A DNA stretch of 64,000 nt. Origin: an uncultured Roseibium sp. (GTDB lineage Bacteria > Pseudomonadota > Alphaproteobacteria > Rhizobiales > Stappiaceae). Location: contig NZ_CANMNP010000017.1 of assembly GCF_947499295.1 (NCBI RefSeq), positions 1 to 64,000 on the forward strand, given 5' to 3'. Both the position numbers and the translations under genes were made by a program. Shown in pieces: positions 35,793 through 43,308 of the stretch. Each line of letters begins with the position of its first letter. Position 1 is the first letter of the stretch. The notes beneath the pieces were generated by a model, which searched no databases, had not been told where the DNA came from, and saw only the letters and a program-made list of their open reading frames with translations.

Positions 35793-36857
35793 ATGTCACT
35801 AGAACTCAAAAACGTCAGCAAGCGCGTTGCCAGCATCACGCATGTCAAGGAAACGAGCCTGACCTTGCTCCCAGGCCACTTCAACGTTCTCCTCGGAGAA
35901 ACAGGTTCCGGGAAAACCTCGCTGATCAAGCTGATGGCCGGGCTCGACAGCCTGGCCTCCGGGCAGATCATCCTGAATGGCAAGGACGTATCCCGCCTGT
36001 CTGCGCAAAAGCGCAACATCAGCCTGGTTCATCAGTTTTTCGTCAACTATCCGCATATGTCGGTCTTCGACAACATTGCTTCCCCGTTGAAAGTATCGGG
36101 TGTTGCAAAGTCGGAAATCGAAGGGCGGGTGGAAGAAGCAGCGGCGCTGCTGAAACTGAATCCTTACCTCAAACGCAAACCTCATGAGCTTTCTGGCGGT
36201 CAGCAACAGCGCACCGCGCTGGCGCGGGCGATCGTGAAGGAAAGCGATGCTGTTTTCCTGGACGAACCTCTTGCGAACCTTGACTACAAGCTTCGTGAAG
36301 AACTGCGCGATCAGCTGCCTGAGCTTTTTGCCGGGCGTGGTGCCGTCGTGGTCTATGCCACGTCGGAACCCGAAGAAGCACTTCTTCTTGGCGGCAACAC
36401 GGCTCTGATGAGCGATGGCAATGTGGTTCAATTCGGTTCGACCGCGGAAATATACCGCAAGCCCAAGGATCTTGAGTCCGCCAAGGTGTTCTCCAACCCG
36501 CCGATCAACACAGCGCCGGTCACAAAACAGGACGGCACGATCATTTTGAACGATGATATTCGTTGGACCGCGTCCGGAGGGGCAGCCGGTCTTCCGGATG
36601 GGCCATATACGCTCGCCATTCGCCCGAACCATGTGTTGCCGGTGGAGAGCGACAGGCACAGCGTCCGTCTCGATGGGCATGTTCAGGTCACTGAACTCAG
36701 CGGATCGGAAAGCAGCGCCCACTTCGACATGCACGGACAATCCTGGGTGTCGTTGTCGCACGGCGTACATCCCTATTTCGTCGGCGAGGTCCATACGTTT
36801 TATCTGGACCCGAGCCATTGCTTCTTCTTTTCGCCTGACGGCGATCTGGCGGCTTGA
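35793..36857 (+). CDS. glpS: Glycerol ABC transporter ATP-binding protein GlpS
   Basis: A 354-residue ATPase. The ATG at 35793 (MSLELKNVSKRV) fits the family start; the frame is open upstream. Walker A is GETGSGKTS, the signature LSGGQQQRTALARAIV is intact, and Walker B is VFLDEPLANLD. The H-loop histidine is missing: the segment reads VYATSEPEEAL where THD is expected. It should pair with GlpT, whose H-loop is intact but whose signature is not, giving one consensus and one degenerate ATP site. It has a C-terminal regulatory domain (LAIRPNHVLP). Confidence 0.9.
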   Translation: MSLELKNVSKRVASITHVKETSLTLLPGHFNVLLGETGSGKTSLIKLMAGLDSLASGQIILNGKDVSRLSAQKRNISLVHQFFVNYPHMSVFDNIASPLKVSGVAKSEIEGRVEEAAALLKLNPYLKRKPHELSGGQQQRTALARAIVKESDAVFLDEPLANLDYKLREELRDQLPELFAGRGAVVVYATSEPEEALLLGGNTALMSDGNVVQFGSTAEIYRKPKDLESAKVFSNPPINTAPVTKQDGTIILNDDIRWTASGGAAGLPDGPYTLAIRPNHVLPVESDRHSVRLDGHVQVTELSGSESSAHFDMHGQSWVSLSHGVHPYFVGEVHTFYLDPSHCFFFSPDGDLAA

Positions 36858-36869
36858 GGAGAGGAATTC

Positions 36870-37958
36870 ATGGCACAGATCAAACTCTCCAATTTGCGGC
36901 ACAGCTACAATCCCAACCCGACTGGCGATGAGGATTACGCTCTGAAGAAAATCGACCTGACGTGGGAAGATGGTGGTGCCTATGCACTTCTTGGCCCGTC
37001 CGGTTGTGGCAAGTCCACGTTGCTCAACATCATTTCAGGCCTGCTCATCCCTTCTGACGGGCAAGTGCTTTTCGATGATCAGGACGTGACGGCGTTGCCG
37101 CCCGCAAAACGCAACATTGCGCAGGTGTTTCAGTTTCCGGTCATCTACGACACGATGACAGTCTACGACAATCTGGCATTTCCATTGCGCAACCGGGGGC
37201 GTGACGAAGATATCGTCAAACGCCGCGTGACCGGGATCGCGGAAATGCTGGAAGTCACGGAGATGCTTGGAACACGGGCGTCAAACCTTTCGCCCGACAA
37301 CAAGCAAAAGATCTCCATGGGCCGTGGTCTGGTGCGGGAGGACGTCAATGTCGTCATGTTCGATGAACCGCTGACCGTGATCGACCCGCATCTGAAATGG
37401 AAGTTGCGCTCCAAACTGAAGGAGCTGCATCAGCGGGTCAAGGCGACGATGATCTATGTGACGCACGATCAGACAGAGGCTCTGACCTTTGCCGATCAGG
37501 TCGTGGTCATGCAGGATGGTGAAGTCGTGCAGATCGGAACCCCGGTGGAACTCTTTGAGCGTCCGGCACACACCTTTGTCGGCCACTTTATCGGTTCACC
37601 CGGCATGAATGTGTTGCCATGCGACGTCAAGGACGGCGGAGCATTCTTCGGTGGTGAGCAGATCAATCTTGAGGGCCCGGTCACGGGCACCGGCGACGGC
37701 AGGGCAGAGGTCGGTATTCGTCCGGAATTCGTGTCTGTTTCCAAGGACGGGCCGGGTCTTGCCGCCCAGGTCCGCAAGGTCGCGGATATCGGTCGCCACA
37801 AGGTGGTGGAAGCCGTTGCCCATGACAGCCGGGTCCACGCAATCCTGGAAGGCGAAGCTCCGAGCACAGGTGATGCGGTGATGCTTGACTTCAAACAATC
37901 TCAGACCCGCCTCTACAAGGATGGCTGGCTGGCGAGCAGCCCGGGGGAGGGTGCCTGA
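36870..37958 (+). CDS. glpT: Glycerol ABC transporter ATP-binding protein GlpT
   Basis: A 362-residue ATPase. Walker [10 protein letters not shown], Walker B VMFDEPLTVID and the H-loop YVTHDQTEA are consensus, but the signature is LSPDNKQKISMGRGL in place of LSGGQ. The Q-loop segment reads VFQFPVIYDTMTV. This is complementary to GlpS. The C-terminal regulatory domain (VGIRPEFVSVS) resembles MalK/UgpC. It starts after a GAGGAG ribosome site 12 bases behind glpS and ends in a TGATG junction with the permease gene. The name follows the rhizobial importer and is not the glycerol-3-phosphate antiporter GlpT of E. coli. Confidence 0.9.
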   Translation: MAQIKLSNLRHSYNPNPTGDEDYALKKIDLTWEDGGAYALLGPSGCGKSTLLNIISGLLIPSDGQVLFDDQDVTALPPAKRNIAQVFQFPVIYDTMTVYDNLAFPLRNRGRDEDIVKRRVTGIAEMLEVTEMLGTRASNLSPDNKQKISMGRGLVREDVNVVMFDEPLTVIDPHLKWKLRSKLKELHQRVKATMIYVTHDQTEALTFADQVVVMQDGEVVQIGTPVELFERPAHTFVGHFIGSPGMNVLPCDVKDGGAFFGGEQINLEGPVTGTGDGRAEVGIRPEFVSVSKDGPGLAAQVRKVADIGRHKVVEAVAHDSRVHAILEGEAPSTGDAVMLDFKQSQTRLYKDGWLASSPGEGA

Positions 37959-38824
37959 TGAAAACTCAAAACCAACGTGCCTGGCTGTTTGTCACGCCCG
38001 TTCTTTTCCTGGTCGCGTTCAACGCGCTCATTCCCATGATGACCGTGGTGAATTACTCGGTCCAGGAAACCTTCGGCGACAACCTGTTCTTCTGGCAGGG
38101 GCTCGACTGGTTCGAACAGGTTCTGAAGTCCGAACGCTTTCACAATGCACTCGGCCGGCAGTTCTTCTTCACCTTCATGATCCTCATCATCGAGGTTCCG
38201 CTTGGCATCGCAATTGCGCTCGCCATGCCGAAGAAAGGGCCATGGGTTCCGTTCTGTCTGGTCACGATGGCTTTGCCAATGCTGATCCCTTGGAACGTTG
38301 TCGGCGCCATGTGGAACATTTTCACGCTGCCCGATATCGGTCTGCTCGGATATACGATGAACCACGTCCTTGGCATCTCCTACGACATGACCCAGGACCC
38401 GGTGGCCGCCTGGGTAACGATCATTGTCATGGATGTCTGGCACTGGACGTCGCTGGTGGTGCTTCTGGCCTATGCCGGTCTGGTCTCCATTCCGAACGCC
38501 TACTATCAGGCCGCCGAAATCGACGGCGCGTCCAACTGGGCGGTCTTCCGGTTCATTCAGCTGCCGAAGATGAAAACGGTGCTGACCATCGCGGTGCTGC
38601 TGCGTTTCATGGACAGTTTCAACATCTACACAGAACCGTTCGTTCTCACAGGTGGTGGGCCGGGCAACTCAACGACATTGCTGTCGATCGATCTTGTGAA
38701 AATCGCTCTCGGTCAGTTCGACCTCGGTCCCGCAGCTGCCATGTCGCTCATCTACTTCGCCATCACGTTGTTCGCCTCCTGGCTGTTCTACACGTTGATG
38801 ACGCTGAACGATAACAAGTCCTGA
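37958..38824 (+). CDS. glpP: Glycerol ABC transporter permease GlpP
   Basis: A 288-residue permease with six predicted membrane helices. The first helix begins at about residue 9 (AWLFVTPVLFLVAFNALIPM), and the coupling-loop motif is YYQAAEIDGASNWAVFRFIQLP. It shares an A with the glpT stop (TGATG), so translation is coupled. It forms the pore with GlpQ. Confidence 0.92.
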   Translation: MKTQNQRAWLFVTPVLFLVAFNALIPMMTVVNYSVQETFGDNLFFWQGLDWFEQVLKSERFHNALGRQFFFTFMILIIEVPLGIAIALAMPKKGPWVPFCLVTMALPMLIPWNVVGAMWNIFTLPDIGLLGYTMNHVLGISYDMTQDPVAAWVTIIVMDVWHWTSLVVLLAYAGLVSIPNAYYQAAEIDGASNWAVFRFIQLPKMKTVLTIAVLLRFMDSFNIYTEPFVLTGGGPGNSTTLLSIDLVKIALGQFDLGPAAAMSLIYFAITLFASWLFYTLMTLNDNKS

Positions 38825-38835
38825 GGAGAACCAAC

Positions 38836-39633
38836 ATGCGCATGAAAAGCCTGGTTCCCGCGCTTTACATCCTCTTCCTGATGCTGCCGATCTACTGGCT
38901 CGTCGCGATGAGTTTCAAAACGACCAATGAAATCCTGGCCGGGTTCACCCTGTTCCCGCAGACCTGGACGCTCGCCAACTACATCGAGATCTTCACGGAT
39001 CCGACCTGGTATTGGGGCTACATCAACTCGATCATTTACGTCACGTTGAACACGGTGATCTCCGTTCTGGTGGCCTTGCCTGCGGCCTATGCGTTCTCGC
39101 GCTATTCCTTCGTTGGCGACAAGCAGCTCTTCTTCTGGCTGTTGACCAACCGGATGGCGCCTGCCGCGGTTTTCGCATTGCCGTTTTTTCAGCTTTATTC
39201 CGCTGTCGGTCTGTTCGATACCCACATCGCTGTTGCCCTGGCGCATTGCCTGTTCAACATCCCGCTGGCTGTCTGGATCCTGGAAGGTTTCATGAGCGGT
39301 GTCCCGAAAGAACTCGACGAGACCGCTTATGTCGACGGCTATTCGTTCCCGCGGTTCTTCGCGACGATATTCCTGCCGGCGATCAAGTCCGGCGTCGGGG
39401 TGGCCGCATTCTTCTGCTTCATGTTCTCCTGGGTGGAAATGCTGCTTTCCAAGACCCTGACAGCCGTTGAAGCCAAGCCGATTGCCGCTGTGATGACCCG
39501 AACCGCTTCCTCCGCCGGTTATGAACTCGGGCTTCTTGCGGCCGCCGGGACCCTGACTATCATTCCCGGCGCCATCGTCATCTACTTTGTCCGCAACTAC
39601 ATTGCCAAGGGCTTTGCCCTGGGGAGGGTGTAA
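38836..39633 (+). CDS. glpQ: Glycerol ABC transporter permease GlpQ
   Basis: A 265-residue MalG-type permease with six predicted helices, starting with a short cytoplasmic tail and the hydrophobic LVPALYILFLMLPIYWLVAMSF. The coupling loop reads PKELDETAYVDGYSFPRFFATIFLP. It has a good GAGGAGA ribosome site 11 bases after glpP and a TAATG junction with the next gene. The name follows the rhizobial importer and not the glycerophosphodiesterase GlpQ. Confidence 0.92.
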   Translation: MRMKSLVPALYILFLMLPIYWLVAMSFKTTNEILAGFTLFPQTWTLANYIEIFTDPTWYWGYINSIIYVTLNTVISVLVALPAAYAFSRYSFVGDKQLFFWLLTNRMAPAAVFALPFFQLYSAVGLFDTHIAVALAHCLFNIPLAVWILEGFMSGVPKELDETAYVDGYSFPRFFATIFLPAIKSGVGVAAFFCFMFSWVEMLLSKTLTAVEAKPIAAVMTRTASSAGYELGLLAAAGTLTIIPGAIVIYFVRNYIAKGFALGRV

Positions 39634-39911
39634 TGCTTGGTTGGATGGCCTGGACCTGGCCGACTGCCCTGTTGTTTGTCGGTATCTTTTCAGCAGTCGG
39701 TTTTCTGACGTTCCTGGAGATCCGGTACCCGGGTGGTGACGCGCGCCAGGGGGTGCTGGGGCTCACCACGACACGCGGTGATCGCCTTTTCATCACGCTG
39801 CTTGGAGCTGCCTACATATTCCTGGCATGGCTCGGCCTCATCGGATACCCGCTCTGGGGGGCGTTGGGACTTAGTCTTGCCTGGTGTGTGTTCTGCTTCT
39901 GGAAGGTCTAA
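39633..39911 (+). CDS. glpU: DUF2160 small membrane protein of the glycerol importer
   Basis: A 92-residue membrane protein with three hydrophobic segments (about 5-25, 47-66, 70-88) and the family core FLEIRYPGGDARQGVLGLTTTRGDRLFI. It is coupled to glpQ through TAATG and ends the operon. DUF2160 proteins are found next to glycerol ABC importers, where the rhizobial gene is called glpU. Its contribution to transport is not established. Confidence 0.85.
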   Translation: MLGWMAWTWPTALLFVGIFSAVGFLTFLEIRYPGGDARQGVLGLTTTRGDRLFITLLGAAYIFLAWLGLIGYPLWGALGLSLAWCVFCFWKV

Positions 39912-39915
39912 ACAA

Positions 39916-39948
39916 TCGCCATGCCCGGTAAAGTATCGGGCATGGCGA
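39916..39948 (+). terminator. Terminator of the glycerol operon
   Basis: TCGCCATGCCCG (39916-39927) and CGGGCATGGCGA (39937-39948) form a perfect 12-bp stem with a 9-base loop, four bases after the glpU stop. The following AGATCTTTGAT is only modestly T-rich, but the position and stem strength support termination. Confidence 0.7.
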
Positions 39949-40007
39949 AGATCTTTGATCGACTAAAAGTATAGTAATTTGCGAAAGATTGATGCAAGAA
40001 TAGGCAC

Positions 40008-40018
40008 TGTGAGTCACA
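40008..40018. promoter_or_regulatory. Short palindrome before the BlaI-type gene
   Basis: TGTGAGTCACA is a perfect 11-base palindrome (one-base centre) 28 bases upstream of the BlaI-type start codon. A possible autoregulatory operator; BlaI/CopY sites usually carry TACA/TGTA cores, so the match is only suggestive. Confidence 0.3.
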
Positions 40019-40046
40019 TCCATTCCGCGATAGGCGCAGGACCATA

Positions 40047-40442
40047 ATGAGAAAGCGTAAAAGCAACGAGTTTTTGACCGAAGTCGAACTGGAGTTCATG
40101 ACCGAACTCTGGAAGATCGGCGAAGGCTCCGTGCGCGACATTCTGGATTGTCTGCCGTCGGAGAGAAAGCTCGCCTATACGTCCTGTGCCACCATCATGC
40201 GGATCCTGGATGAGAAAGGGTTCGTGGACAGCCGAAAAGAAGGCAAGACATTTATCTATTCCCCCGTGCTGACCAAGGACGCCTACCAGTCTCGTTCCAT
40301 CCGAAATCTGTCAGAAAAACTGTTTGACGGCACGCCGGCCTCGCTTGTAGCCCGGCTTGTCGATGAATACGAGTTTTCGGAGGACGACCTGGAAGAAATT
40401 AGAGCGTTACTGGACAGGAGGAGGACAGATGACGCTACTTAA
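40047..40442 (+). CDS. BlaI/MecI/CopY family repressor
   Basis: A 131-residue winged-helix repressor. The N-terminal half carries LTEVELEFMTELWKIGEGSVRDILDCL, then YTSCATIMRILDEKGFVDSRKEGKTFIYSPV, the pattern of BlaI/MecI. The C-terminal half (SLVARLVDEYEFSEDDLEEIRALLDRR) forms the dimer domain. It overlaps the M56 peptidase gene by 14 bases. In the classic system the M56 partner cleaves the repressor on sensing beta-lactam; no beta-lactamase is adjacent here. Confidence 0.92.
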   Translation: MRKRKSNEFLTEVELEFMTELWKIGEGSVRDILDCLPSERKLAYTSCATIMRILDEKGFVDSRKEGKTFIYSPVLTKDAYQSRSIRNLSEKLFDGTPASLVARLVDEYEFSEDDLEEIRALLDRRRTDDAT

Positions 40443-41586
40443 CATGATGCTCGATGTTTACATCGACTTGAATGTCACGCTGGCTGTGACCGCACTGATC
40501 TGGATGGTCGTAAAACTGGTGATGGCACGCACAGGCATCAAGCTTGCCTACAATCTTCAACTCGCACTTCTGAACGGCTTGTTCGCCGTTCTCATTCTGT
40601 CTCCGGCAGCGGCGGCGCTTTATCACTACCTGGGAACGCTTCAGATGGTCCCGGCTGCGGCGAGCGTCAATCTGTCGGACATGGTGGTTGCCCAGTACAT
40701 TCGTGGCGGCATTGACATGCCTGCTCAGGATTTTCAGGCCATTCTAGGCATGCGTGGACAGATCAGCGAAGGCATACTGAGCTTCTCGCCTGGCATTGGC
40801 GGCACGATCGCTGTCCTGTTGCTTGCCGGTTTCACCTATTTCGGACTGCGGTTGATTTCGAGCTTTGTCCGATTGTCAGAGTTTCTGTCCAACTGCCACG
40901 AGTGGCGTCGTTCGGGTCGTGTTCAGCTGCTGTTGTCCGACTGGGCGCTGGTGCCATTTTCCGCAAGAGGGCTGAGGCGCCACTACATTGTCATACCGTC
41001 TGAACTTCTGACCCAGCCAGAGGATCTGAAACTGGTGATGCGGCACGAGCTTCAGCACGTGAGGCAAGGCGACGTCACCTGGGAAATTGCCCTTGAAACG
41101 CTTCGACCGTTCTTCTTCTGGAATCCGTTCTTCTATGTCTGGAAATCTGAAGTTGAGCGTCTGCGCGAACTGGCTTGCGATCAGAAGGTCACCGAGGACA
41201 AGCGTATCGACGTGATGGCCTACTGCATGTGCCTTCTGCGCGCCGCACAGGCGGGCCTCAAAAAGCGCCAGGAGCAAGCTGCAAAGCGTGTGACTGGCGA
41301 CATCGCAGCGGTTGCATTGATCGAAGTTCAGGACAAGGTTCTGAGGCGTTCCCCGTCGCAGAAACTGCGCCGGCGCGTGGAGGCTTTGCTTGACACGAAA
41401 CAGGTGCGGCCGCACTGGGGTGTGCTGGGGCTCGCCGTTTTGCCGGTGGTCGCTGTCGTATTCCTGACGGCGCTGTCCATTCAGAAACCGCCTGATTGGA
41501 CCCATGACCGCCTCATGTTGTCGACGATCGTCAATCTTGAGCGTCTGGAAGCGATCAACACATTCGGTCAAAGACCCTTAAGGTAA
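40429..41586 (+). CDS. M56 family (BlaR1-like) membrane metallopeptidase
   Basis: A 385-residue membrane protease counted from the ATG at 40429, which follows GGAGGAGGA. It has N-terminal hydrophobic segments (about 9-30, 40-64, 120-142), the zinc motif VMRHELQHVRQGD (HExxH) near 205 followed by RLRELACDQKV with the third ligand, and one late helix (WGVLGLAVLPVVAVVFLTAL, about 330-349). The protein stops soon after this helix, so the extracellular penicillin-binding sensor domain of true BlaR1 is absent. It probably cleaves the adjacent repressor in response to another signal. Confidence 0.88.
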   Translation: MTLLNMMLDVYIDLNVTLAVTALIWMVVKLVMARTGIKLAYNLQLALLNGLFAVLILSPAAAALYHYLGTLQMVPAAASVNLSDMVVAQYIRGGIDMPAQDFQAILGMRGQISEGILSFSPGIGGTIAVLLLAGFTYFGLRLISSFVRLSEFLSNCHEWRRSGRVQLLLSDWALVPFSARGLRRHYIVIPSELLTQPEDLKLVMRHELQHVRQGDVTWEIALETLRPFFFWNPFFYVWKSEVERLRELACDQKVTEDKRIDVMAYCMCLLRAAQAGLKKRQEQAAKRVTGDIAAVALIEVQDKVLRRSPSQKLRRRVEALLDTKQVRPHWGVLGLAVLPVVAVVFLTALSIQKPPDWTHDRLMLSTIVNLERLEAINTFGQRPLR

Positions 41587-41613
41587 TTCGCAGGACCTTT
41601 TGCCACGCTAAAT

Positions 41614-41652
41614 CCAAAGAGCCCGGATCATTTGATGGTCCGGGCTCTTTGG
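41614..41652. terminator. Terminator after the BlaI/M56 pair
   Basis: CCAAAGAGCCCGGA (41614-41627) and TCCGGGCTCTTTGG (41639-41652) form a perfect 14-bp stem with an 11-base loop, 27 bases after the M56 stop. The A and T tracts lie inside the stem ends, a common terminator form in alphaproteobacteria. Confidence 0.75.
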
Positions 41653-41835
41653 GTTGTCGTCCTGAATGTCTCGGCCGGCACTTTTAAGAATGCGCGTCCA
41701 GTTGACGATAGAAGTTTTCAGTTCTCATTGAGGTAAGGTTGCACGCAGAAAATTGATTGTATAACGTAAGGTCATGCTAGAATAAGTAGAATAATTTCTT
41801 TTGGTTTTTTGATTTCAATTAGGGAGGCTTTGAGC

Positions 41836-42921
41836 ATGACTGCGGCGAAAATTTCCTATCAGGAGTATTTGGGACTTTTGTTGAAAGAACCGGCTTTGGA
41901 TCCGGATGCGTTTGCAGAACAGTCAGAGGAGATACTCAAGTATTCGGTCGTTGTGAAAAACCAGGGCGGCTTCGATCTTGTGCTGGCTCCGGATCCTGAA
42001 AAAGTTGAGCTGGATCCGGACCTTCAGGAACTTGAAAACGCGATGGGCACAGCCAATCGCCTGGCCAGATGGCGTCGGCAGAGCCAGTTTAGAAGACGGT
42101 TGAACGCGGGTGAAAACCGTCCGGTTCTGGTTTCTGAAGGTGACAGCTGGTTCCAGTTCCCTGTCTTGATCAAAGACGTGATTGATCAGCTCAACAGGCA
42201 CTTTCTGATTTATTCGGTCGGAGCTGCCGGTGATACGGCTGAGAACATGGTCTATGGACCGGAGAAAAAAGCACACCGTGAATATATGAGCTCGCTTGGG
42301 AAGATGCGCGATCATGTTGACGCTTTCCTGTTTTCGGCTGCGGGCAACGACATTATCGGAGCCGATCCGGATACCGGTGAACCCGTGCTCTACGATCTGA
42401 TCCGGCCGTTCAATGGCAATCCCGGAGACATTGCCGGGCACATTGACCACGCGGTTCTGAAAGACAAGCTGACCTTTCTGAAAACGGCCTACCGAAAGGT
42501 TATTTCCGACATCAGAGCGGATCCCGGATTTCGAAATCTGCCGATCGTTATTCACGGTTATGATTATGCATTTCCCTATCCGCACCATCCGACGGGGGGC
42601 AAGGACCGGCGTAATCCCAAATATGCGGACAAGAACCAGTGGTTGGGAGACCCGCTCGACAGGCGCGGTATTGCCAGTCAGTCCTTGCGGCGGAATCTGA
42701 TCAAATACCTGGTGGATGAGCTTTACGGCATGTTGGCCGGACTTTCGGCAAACCCGTTGAACACAGGCGTCTGGCTGGTCGATTGCCGTGGTGCCATGCC
42801 CGAAGTTTCGGACTGGAACGACGAGATACACGGTACGGACGAAGGATATACGGCGGTTGCTGCACGCTTCCGTCACACAATCGAGCAAGCACTGGCTCAT
42901 CGCGCGACGTTGATATCGTAG
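41836..42921 (+). CDS. SGNH/GDSL hydrolase family protein
   Basis: A 361-residue protein starting at the ATG at 41836, which has GGGAGG eight bases upstream; an in-frame upstream start at 41809 has no ribosome site. SGNH blocks are recognisable: nucleophile S104 in VSEGDSWFQFP (block I), G129/G132 in SVGAAGDTAENM (block II), N171 in AAGNDIIG (block III), and D329/H332 in NDEIHGTDEGY (block V). The first 95 residues form a helical extension without signal peptide or lipobox, so the protein is cytoplasmic or exported by a non-Sec route. It would hydrolyse an ester or amide; the substrate is unknown. It stands alone between the M56 and hox genes. Confidence 0.8.
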   Translation: MTAAKISYQEYLGLLLKEPALDPDAFAEQSEEILKYSVVVKNQGGFDLVLAPDPEKVELDPDLQELENAMGTANRLARWRRQSQFRRRLNAGENRPVLVSEGDSWFQFPVLIKDVIDQLNRHFLIYSVGAAGDTAENMVYGPEKKAHREYMSSLGKMRDHVDAFLFSAAGNDIIGADPDTGEPVLYDLIRPFNGNPGDIAGHIDHAVLKDKLTFLKTAYRKVISDIRADPGFRNLPIVIHGYDYAFPYPHHPTGGKDRRNPKYADKNQWLGDPLDRRGIASQSLRRNLIKYLVDELYGMLAGLSANPLNTGVWLVDCRGAMPEVSDWNDEIHGTDEGYTAVAARFRHTIEQALAHRATLIS

Positions 42922-43308
42922 CTGAGGTTAAGATGTCCGCAGACCGTGCGACCGCGAAGGTTCCGTGCCGGTTGGCTCGGAGGCTTCTCCGACGTTGCGC
43001 GTCTGGGTCTGCGGATCAAATTGCTGCCGTCCATTTTCCATATTGACGGAACCTGCCGGGACGCTCGCACTACGAGGCTTTGCTGTTGTGATTGTGCTTG
43101 TGCCACGATTGCAGGGCATTTCCTGCACCTATTCCGTGCATCTTGATCTGGCTCAAAGACGTTTCTCTGCATCTTTGGGAGCGTAGAGGTATCGGGAGTT
43201 CTGGCGATTGAACGCGCCCATTTGGCGACCATTCCGTGCGAGCGGCAGTTCGTTCAATTCGATTTACCAGCCGGAAACGAACCTGAACGGATCACGAGGG
43301 AGCTCACC
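42922..43308. other. Leader and promoter region of the hox operon
   Basis: A 387-base stretch before the chosen hoxF start. An in-frame TTG at 43224-side (43222) would extend HoxF by 29 residues, but the ATG at 43309 has the better GAGGGAG site. It contains an FNR-like box at 43143-43156. No -24/-12 sigma-54 promoter was found. Confidence 0.55.
43143..43156 (+). promoter_or_regulatory. FNR-like box upstream of hoxF
   Basis: TTGATCTGGCTCAA matches TTGAT-N4-ATCAA at 9 of 10 positions. It is centred about 159 bases before the hoxF ATG. Anaerobic induction of a NAD-linked hydrogenase by an FNR-type activator would make biological sense; it is inference. Confidence 0.55.

Noticed and set aside
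42922..43308. Sigma-54 promoter for the hox operon
   Set aside because: No TGGCAC-N5-TTGC element with proper spacing was found in the leader.
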